Source: CAYGZQ01 sp964354375 [NCBI: uncultured Planctomycetota bacterium] | GTDB taxonomy: Bacteria; JAJVIF01; JAPKYR01 | Assembly: GCA_964354375.1 (NCBI GenBank) | Contig: CAYGZQ010000112.1 | Location: forward strand, 1-6,614 | Length of the DNA stretch: 6,614 bases | Direction: 5' to 3' | Part shown: positions 1 through 4,179 of the stretch, piece by piece | Layout of the letters: each line of letters begins with the position of its first letter | Numbering within the stretch: the first letter of the stretch is position 1 | Program-made: the position numbers and the translations under genes | Notes under the pieces: generated by a model | Seen by the model: the letters and a program-made list of their open reading frames with translations, nothing else | What the model was told of the DNA's origin: nothing | The model's database searches: none

Positions 1-1
1 G

Positions 2-334
2 GAGGAGAGACTCCGGGAAGGCTGGATCGTGCTGCTCGAGATAGACGTACAGGGGGCGCTGCAGGTAATGCAGCGAATGATAGACCAGACCTCCGTGTTC
101 GTCACCCCGTCCGACCGGAAAGTGGCGCACGAGAGGCTGCGGGCGAGGGGAACCGAAACGGAAGAGGACATAGAGCGACGGATACGTAACTCCGAGTGGG
201 AATACAAGCAGATGAACCAGTTCACGTACATTGTAGTCAATGATTCGGGGAAGCTGGACGAAGCGGCGCAGACGCTTTCCGCGATCCTGACCGCCGAACG
301 TGCCAGAATGTTCCGAGGCAATGTGCGACCGTGA
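2..334 (+). CDS. gmk: Guanylate kinase, C-terminal half (5' end outside window)
   Basis: Cytosolic enzyme that phosphorylates GMP to GDP using ATP, in purine nucleotide supply. The window enters the gene in frame at base 2 and shows about 110 residues up to the TGA at 332-334; the family is usually near 200 residues, so roughly half is present and the P-loop is off the left edge. Visible family hallmarks are VLLEIDVQGALQV near the start of the visible part, the arginine-rich lid segment RLRARGTETEEDIERRI, the VVND strand, and a closing helix ending in AERARM. The GTG at 29 lies inside the conserved VLLEIDVQGA segment, so it is not a real start. rpoZ follows 32 bases later, the usual neighbour. 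Identification is by motif recognition and is strong. Confidence 0.95.
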   Translation, partial: EERLREGWIVLLEIDVQGALQVMQRMIDQTSVFVTPSDRKVAHERLRARGTETEEDIERRIRNSEWEYKQMNQFTYIVVNDSGKLDEAAQTLSAILTAERARMFRGNVRP

Positions 335-366
335 ACGGTTGACTTGCGAAGGTGGCAACCGGAAGC

Positions 367-654
367 ATGCGAAAACCAACTATCGACGAACTACTTGAAC
401 AAGTGGACAGCCTGTACGAGCTGACAATGCTGGCGGCCAGGGAGGCGACCCGCATTCGCCTCAAGAATCGGGACGTGAAGGAGCCCCTGCAGCTTGCGCT
501 TGAGCGCATCGCCCAGGGCAAGGTCAAGGGGCAGTACCTGTCTGCGGACGAGATGGACGACTACGAGCGCAAGGAGCGGGAGAATCGCGAGGCGGCTGCT
601 GCGAGGGACAAGATGTCATTCCCGCCCCCCGGGAAGATCCAGATAGAAGAATAG
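367..654 (+). CDS. rpoZ: DNA-directed RNA polymerase omega subunit
   Basis: Small subunit that binds the beta-prime chain and helps RNA polymerase assemble. From the ATG at 367 the product is 95 residues. The omega signature lies at residues 1-52: MRKPTIDELLEQVDSLYELT, then AAREATRIR and a helix ending ALERIAQGKV. After that comes a tail of about 40 residues that is highly charged (DDYERKERENRE) and then proline-containing, beyond the conserved core. A GTG at 352 would add five residues (MATGS). I prefer 367 because family members usually begin just before the PTIDELL segment, and AAGGTGG lies 12 bases upstream; neither start has an ideal ribosome binding site. The gene sits 32 bases after gmk and 30 bases before coaBC, the classic arrangement. 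Confidence 0.93.
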   Translation: MRKPTIDELLEQVDSLYELTMLAAREATRIRLKNRDVKEPLQLALERIAQGKVKGQYLSADEMDDYERKERENREAAAARDKMSFPPPGKIQIEE

Positions 655-684
655 CCCCGCGGGATTCCCGCACAGGAAAAGCAT

Positions 685-1914
685 ATGCCGACAGTGCTGT
701 TCGGAATCTCGGGCAGTATCGCCGCCTTCAAGGCTCTTGAGGTCATCCGGCTGCTTGTCGCCGACGATGTCGAGGTGCACCCGGTGATATCCGAGGGCGG
801 GTCGAAGTTCGTCACGCGCGCTTCGGTCGAGGCCCTGACCGGCCGGCGCGCGGTGACGGAGATTTTCCCCGACCCCGCACAGCAGGAGATCGAGCATATC
901 GCGCTCGCCCGCAAGGCGGACCTTCTCGTAACCTGCCCGGCGTCGGCCGACATTATCGCCAAGTACGCCTGCGGGATAGCGGACGATCCGCTCGCGCTTG
1001 TGGCGCTTGCGTTCGGCACTCCGCACCTGATCGCCCCTGCGATGAACCATCGTATGTGGGAGCATCCGTCGACGATAGCCAATGTAGAGCTGCTGAAGGA
1101 GCGAGGATGCGCGTTCGTCGGTCCCGACAAGGGCATGATGGCCTGCGGGGAGGAGGGCTGGGGACGGCTCGCGCAGATCGAAGACATCTACGGACACATC
1201 TGCGCGCAGCTCGGAAGGAACGGACCTCTTGCGGGAAGAAAGATCCTTGTCTCCGCAGGCGCAACCAGGGAGTTCATCGACGACGTAAGATTCATCTCGA
1301 ATCGTTCGACCGGGAAAATGGGACACGCTCTGGCGGAGGCGGCGAGAGACATGGGCGGCTCCGTGATTCTCGTGACGGCGTCCGAGCTGACGCCTCCGAG
1401 CGCGGTCAGGGTCGAGAGAGTGACAAGCGCAGCCGAGATGCGCGACATTATCGTCGCGGAAGCGCAGTACGTGGACGTGGTTGTCATGGCCGCTGCGGTG
1501 TCCGATTTCCAGCCCTCGGAAAGGGTCCCGGGCAAAATCAAGAAGGAAAAGAAATCGGCGACGCTGGAGCTTGGACTGATCAAGGCTCCGGACATTCTTG
1601 CCGAGTTGGGCCCTGTGAAAAAGCACGGGCAAATTTTCGTTGGATTTGCGGCGGAGTTCGGTCCGGGCGGAAAAAACGAGGCCGTGCGGAAGCGCAAGGA
1701 GAAAGGCTGCGAATTCATCTGTCTGAATGACGTTTCGCGGGACGATATCGGGTTCGGTACCGATATGAATGAGCTGACGATGATTCTCCCGGACGGGAGT
1801 GAGAAGCCGATTGCCAGGGCCCCGAAGAAGGAAGTCGCCAGAACTGTGATGAACGAGATCATCAGACTGCTCGGCTCAAACGAGGAGCTGTTCGTTCCGG
1901 AATCGAACGTCTGA
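685..1914 (+). CDS. coaBC: Bifunctional phosphopantothenoylcysteine decarboxylase / phosphopantothenate-cysteine ligase
   Basis: Cytosolic enzyme for two consecutive steps of coenzyme A synthesis: CoaB joins cysteine to 4'-phosphopantothenate using a nucleotide triphosphate, and CoaC decarboxylates the product with FMN. It has 409 residues, a normal length. The CoaC half is about residues 1-180: GISGSIAAFK (7-16), the catalytic His71 in EHIALARKAD, the flavin-site motif PASAD (85-89), PAMN (118-121) and the active-site Cys154 in ACGEEGWGRL. The CoaB half is about 185-400: ISNRSTGKMG (204-213) with the adenylate-intermediate Asn206, MAAAVSDF (268-275), the conserved Lys284 in GKIKK, and LNDVS. 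Residue 324 is Phe where FAAET is common, a small deviation. AGGAA at 674-678 sits six bases before the ATG, fixing the start. All key catalytic residues are present, so both activities are expected. Confidence 0.96.
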   Translation: MPTVLFGISGSIAAFKALEVIRLLVADDVEVHPVISEGGSKFVTRASVEALTGRRAVTEIFPDPAQQEIEHIALARKADLLVTCPASADIIAKYACGIADDPLALVALAFGTPHLIAPAMNHRMWEHPSTIANVELLKERGCAFVGPDKGMMACGEEGWGRLAQIEDIYGHICAQLGRNGPLAGRKILVSAGATREFIDDVRFISNRSTGKMGHALAEAARDMGGSVILVTASELTPPSAVRVERVTSAAEMRDIIVAEAQYVDVVVMAAAVSDFQPSERVPGKIKKEKKSATLELGLIKAPDILAELGPVKKHGQIFVGFAAEFGPGGKNEAVRKRKEKGCEFICLNDVSRDDIGFGTDMNELTMILPDGSEKPIARAPKKEVARTVMNEIIRLLGSNEELFVPESNV

Positions 1915-1977
1915 TTGTGCGGCGAGCGGGGACATAGAGAAGCAAAGCCCGGTTGGACGGGTCAGGAGAGCAAGCAT

Positions 1978-3828
1978 ATGAGATTCACTTTTTCGAAGCA
2001 TGCGACGTCAGTGTTCGTGATGATCTGCCTTTGCGCGGTTCTGCTGTTCGTTCCTTCCAGAGGAATGGCGCAGGCAGGCGCAGGCTCGTTCATAAGCGGC
2101 AATGTCGCCGAAGTGAACGGCGAAGTGCTGACCGAGAAGGAACTCATGTTCACATTGATGAGACTGCACGGTGTGAGCACAATCAACGATCTGATCGAGG
2201 ACCAGATCATCGTCAGCCAGGCTGCGAGTATGGGGGTATCGCTGGATGCGAACGAGACCGTCCAGTACCTGACCGGAGCGTACGCTCCCGATAAGCTGTC
2301 GGCGTTGATAGGGGCGTTCGGCGAGAGTCTTCTTGACCAGACCGTCGGGACGCAGCTTCTTGCCCTGAAAGTCGTCAGCACAAGAATCGACAGTATCGTT
2401 GCGGATCAGCAGCTTGAGGTCACGGACGACCAGGTGCGAGACTACTACCTGAAGTCGCTGCCGCTCTGGACCACTCCCGCGAGCGTTCGGTTCAGCCTGA
2501 TTGAAACCGCCACCCAGGCTGAGGCGTCTGCGGCCAAGCAGATAATCAAATCAAGCGAGGATTTCGCGACCGTGTGCCGCGAGATGAGCACGCATCCGGC
2601 GACGAGGGCGTTCGGCGGCGACATAGGGGGACTCGTGCCCCAGGGTTACTCGACCGGCGAACGCGCTCTTCTTGAGACCACTGCTTTCAGTCTCGCAATC
2701 GGCCAGGTGAGCGACCCGATCCAGGTCGAGGGGAAATGGTATTTGGTGATGCCGACGGAGAAGACGGAGTACAAGGAGCCGACTCTCGAGGAAATGCACG
2801 ATTACATCCATGCCATGCTCATGGACGAGCTCGTTCAGCCTTTCCTGGATGAATGGATGTCCGGGCTGGTGGACAAGGCGACGATAGATGTCACTTATCC
2901 GATCATGCTTGAGAACCCGCCGGCTTCATTTACCCCCGGCGCGCAGGGGAGTTTCATTGCGCCTGTCATCGGCACGGTGAACGGACGGACTATCCCGGAG
3001 GGCGCGCTCCTGTTTCATCTTCTGAGGCAGTACGGCAGCGACATGATCAAAGACATGATCGAGGAGATCCTTTTCGTGCAGGCGGGTCAGAAGACGGGGA
3101 TCTCGGTGACCGACGAGCAGGTCAGTCAGGAGATCGGCAAGACTTACTCCGGCGAGACTCTGCAGATACTCAATGCGGCGTTCGGGACAGACGCGATCAA
3201 TCGAACGTTCAAGCGCCATCTGACTGCACTGCAGGTCATGGGGAAGAAATACGAGGAGATCATCGATCAGCAGGGTATCGAGGTGACGGATGAGCAGGTG
3301 ACGCAGTACTACCTCGACAACCTGCAGGGCTGGGTAAGACCTGAGATGGTGCGTTTCAGCGTGATAGTGACGGCAACGGAGACGGACTCGCAGGGTGCGC
3401 GGCAGAGGATCGCGGGCGGCGAGAGCTTCGAGGACGTATGCCGCGCGGTCAGCATACAGGAACAGACTCGCGCCTATGGCGGCGACATCGGAACACCGAT
3501 ACGTCGCGGCCTCTTTACGGGCCAGAGCGCGATCATCGAAGATAACGCCTTCAATACCGCGGTCGGCGCCGTGAGCCAGCCCTTCAACGTGGGCGATATG
3601 TGGTATCTCATCAAGGTTACCGACAAGACCGACGCGTACGAGCCCACTCTCAGCGAGAAACGACAGGAGATCTACAGGGCCCTCCTGCAGCAGCGTATTG
3701 CCCCATTCTACATCGGATGGAGAAGTACTCTGTGGGAGGCTGCCGACATCACGGTAGTCTACCCGATCTACTCGGACAAGCCGTCCCCCGATTTCTCAGG
3801 CGGCACCGGCATTCTTCCCGGGCAATGA
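1978..3828 (+). CDS. Exported tandem SurA_N-parvulin-like chaperone with two modules; catalytic histidines substituted
   Basis: 616 residues. The ATG at 1978 is chosen because AGGAG (1964-1968) lies nine bases upstream and a signal peptide follows at once: basic residues R2-K7-H8, a hydrophobic stretch about 11-26, and probable cleavage after AQA (31-33). No clear lipobox is seen. The mature protein is two homologous modules, about 41-328 and 329-616. Each starts with a xVNG strand (46-48; 334-336) and a helical SurA_N-like region, then VTDxQVxxYYL (148-158; 436-446). A parvulin (PpiC/rotamase)-like domain follows, from RFSxI (171-175; 459-463) through GGDIG (213-217; 501-505) to WYL (254-256; 542-544), closing with a tryptophan-containing helix and VxYPI. 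The positions expected for the two catalytic histidines are Phe172/Tyr255 and Phe460/Tyr543. I therefore infer a periplasmic or extracellular chaperone or holdase rather than an active prolyl isomerase. The gene follows coaBC by 63 bases. Family assignment is by motif only. Confidence 0.85.
   Translation: MRFTFSKHATSVFVMICLCAVLLFVPSRGMAQAGAGSFISGNVAEVNGEVLTEKELMFTLMRLHGVSTINDLIEDQIIVSQAASMGVSLDANETVQYLTGAYAPDKLSALIGAFGESLLDQTVGTQLLALKVVSTRIDSIVADQQLEVTDDQVRDYYLKSLPLWTTPASVRFSLIETATQAEASAAKQIIKSSEDFATVCREMSTHPATRAFGGDIGGLVPQGYSTGERALLETTAFSLAIGQVSDPIQVEGKWYLVMPTEKTEYKEPTLEEMHDYIHAMLMDELVQPFLDEWMSGLVDKATIDVTYPIMLENPPASFTPGAQGSFIAPVIGTVNGRTIPEGALLFHLLRQYGSDMIKDMIEEILFVQAGQKTGISVTDEQVSQEIGKTYSGETLQILNAAFGTDAINRTFKRHLTALQVMGKKYEEIIDQQGIEVTDEQVTQYYLDNLQGWVRPEMVRFSVIVTATETDSQGARQRIAGGESFEDVCRAVSIQEQTRAYGGDIGTPIRRGLFTGQSAIIEDNAFNTAVGAVSQPFNVGDMWYLIKVTDKTDAYEPTLSEKRQEIYRALLQQRIAPFYIGWRSTLWEAADITVVYPIYSDKPSPDFSGGTGILPGQ
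2098..2961 (+). repeat. Module 1 of the tandem coding duplication in the foldase-like gene
   Basis: Encodes residues 41-328 of the exported chaperone-like protein. Residue i of this module aligns with residue i+288 of the next without any insertion or deletion. By hand count 107 of 288 positions are identical (about 37%). The best-conserved stretch is from the VTDxQVxxYYL helix through the parvulin core. The level of divergence indicates an old duplication rather than an assembly artefact. Confidence 0.85.
2962..3825 (+). repeat. Module 2 of the tandem coding duplication in the foldase-like gene
   Basis: Encodes residues 329-616. It aligns gaplessly with the preceding 864-base unit at the protein level. 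Anchors are VNG, AFG, LxAL, EVTD, QVxxYYL, RFSxI, GGDIG, TGxxA, WYL, EPTL and VxYPI. Its last residues (SGGTGILPGQ) pair only weakly with the glycine/alanine-rich linker that ends module 1, so the exact unit boundaries are approximate to within some ten residues. Confidence 0.85.
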
Positions 3829-3846
3829 CGGGTATACGGCACGCGC

Positions 3847-3866
3847 ATCCTGGGGCTGTTGAAAAA
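3847..3866 (+). repeat. Left target duplication (ATCCT) plus left terminal inverted repeat
   Basis: ATCCT at 3847-3851 is followed by GGGGCTGTTGAAAAA at 3852-3866. The right end, read on the complementary strand, is AGGGATGTTGAAAAA, giving 13 of 15 matches. The five flanking bases recur exactly on the outer side of the right end. The TGTTGAAAAA core resembles ends seen on some bacterial insertion sequences, but I cannot assign a family. Confidence 0.8.
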
Positions 3867-3891
3867 CCTATCTCGATGCCGAATTGGGTGG

Positions 3892-3939
3892 TACCCTCAG
3901 GCGGAAAGACTGCGGCAGCAGGCTTTCTGCCTGGGGGTG
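3892..3939 (+). other. Long hairpin inside the MITE (left arm)
   Basis: ACCCTCAGGCGGAAAG (3893-3908) pairs with CTTTCTGCCTGGGGGT (3923-3938) over 16 consecutive positions, 14 Watson-Crick and two G-U in + strand RNA. After one A/G mismatch, CTGC (3910-3913) pairs with GCAG (3918-3921) around a GGCA tetraloop. A further U-G pair can close the outside. No T-run follows, so it is not a canonical intrinsic terminator, though it could stall exonucleases or stabilise the upstream mRNA. Confidence 0.8.
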
Positions 3940-3988
3940 GTCGATCTATTAATCCCTTTATTCATGCGGCATTGAGGTGATTGGTCCA

Positions 3989-4022
3989 GCACCCCCAGGC
4001 TCGGGGACTCGCCTGAGGGTGC
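3989..4022 (-). other. Mirror-image hairpin inside the MITE (right arm)
   Basis: GCACCCCCAGGC (3989-4000) pairs with GCCTGAGGGTGC (4011-4022) in 11 of 12 positions around a 10-base loop. Read on the - strand, its arms repeat those of the left hairpin: 4010-4020 is the exact reverse complement of 3893-3903, and 3990-4000 that of 3929-3939. The single C/A mismatch on the + strand becomes a G-U pair in - strand RNA, so each strand has one wobble-closed hairpin at its 5' side. Confidence 0.75.
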
Positions 4023-4057
4023 CACGACTGATACGCCTTCCTAGGGCGAAATCAGAC

Positions 4058-4077
4058 TTTTTCAACATCCCTATCCT
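4058..4077 (-). repeat. Right terminal inverted repeat plus right target duplication (ATCCT)
   Basis: TTTTTCAACATCCCT at 4058-4072 is the inverted partner of the left end. ATCCT at 4073-4077 matches the five bases just outside the left end. The base after the duplication (4078) is the first base of the next hairpin, so the element sits exactly at the foot of that structure. Confidence 0.8.
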
Positions 4078-4122
4078 GCGCTTGGTTCTTGCGGCAACCC
4101 GGAACTCCGAAGAACCATGCGC
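4078..4122 (+). other. Intergenic hairpin A upstream of priA
   Basis: GCGCTTGGTTCTT (4078-4090) pairs with AAGAACCATGCGC (4110-4122), 12 of 13 positions with one T/T mismatch, around a 19-base loop that can itself form CGG/CCG. It could be the original 3' end structure of the upstream transcript, but there is no T-tract, so a canonical intrinsic terminator is not supported. Its 3' arm overlaps hairpin B. Confidence 0.6.
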
Positions 4123-4134
4123 CGGAGGCGCATG
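4116..4134 (+). other. Intergenic hairpin B, alternative to hairpin A
   Basis: CATGCGCC (4116-4123) pairs perfectly with GGCGCATG (4127-4134) around a GGA loop. Bases 4116-4122 are also the 3' arm of hairpin A, so the two cannot form fully at once. In DNA it is a near-perfect palindrome just upstream of the priA promoter and could equally be a protein-binding site. Confidence 0.55.
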
Positions 4135-4147
4135 CTGCTATCCCGGA

Positions 4148-4156
4148 TGGTATAAT
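4148..4156 (+). promoter_or_regulatory. Extended -10 promoter for priA
   Basis: TGGTATAAT is a perfect -10 hexamer (4151-4156) preceded by TGn, the extended -10 pattern of the main sigma factor, in otherwise GC-rich sequence. No TTGACA-like -35 is seen at 17-18 bases spacing (4128-4133 reads GCGCAT). Predicted transcription starts near 4163, giving a leader of about 16 bases that still includes the ribosome binding site. Confidence 0.6.
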
Positions 4157-4158
4157 CC

Positions 4159-4179
4159 TCCCGAGGGTGGAGCTCGGGA
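4159..4179 (+). promoter_or_regulatory. priA ribosome binding site in a hairpin loop
   Basis: TCCCGAG (4159-4165) is exactly complementary to CTCGGGA (4173-4179), leaving GGTGGAG (4166-4172) as the loop. The loop contains the Shine-Dalgarno GGAG, six bases before the ATG, and the A of the start codon closes the stem. A transcript starting near 4163 would lack most of the 5' arm, whereas read-through RNA from upstream would carry the whole hairpin. The ribosome binding site is well supported; a regulatory role is inference. Confidence 0.55.

Larger units (their letters stand above)
3852..4072. mobile_element. MITE-like non-autonomous element, 221 bp
   Basis: A short element with 15-bp imperfect terminal inverted repeats (3852-3866 and 4058-4072, 13 of 15 matches), flanked on each side by the direct repeat ATCCT. 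That combination is what transposition leaves behind. No transposase or other convincing reading frame fits inside it. The interior is highly structured: four copies of an 11-base unit close to CACCCYCAGGC, two in each orientation, form two hairpins placed almost symmetrically about the element's centre near 3962. It lies 23 bases after the stop of the foldase-like gene and about 106 bases before priA. It would be moved in trans by a related transposase elsewhere in the genome (inference). Confidence 0.78.

Noticed and set aside
339-344. TTGACT resembling a -35 box between gmk and rpoZ
   Set aside because: No -10-like sequence lies at suitable spacing, and the gap looks like an ordinary intra-operon spacer.
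659-671. Small palindrome GCGGG-ATT-CCCGC before coaBC
   Set aside because: Only five base pairs, in GC-rich sequence just before a normal ribosome binding site; likely chance.
616-1632. Long antisense reading frame over rpoZ and coaBC (338 codons)
   Set aside because: It lies opposite coaBC, whose catalytic motifs are all intact. The antisense product has low-complexity Arg/His-rich composition and no recognisable domain, as expected from codon bias in GC-rich DNA.
3852-4072. CRISPR array or REP-type cluster
   Set aside because: Repeats occur in inverted pairs without regular spacers, and the terminal inverted repeats with a 5-bp target duplication fit a transposed element better.
3892-4134. 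Intrinsic terminator for the upstream operon
   Set aside because: Several strong hairpins exist, but none is followed by a run of T on the + strand, so no canonical terminator can be called.
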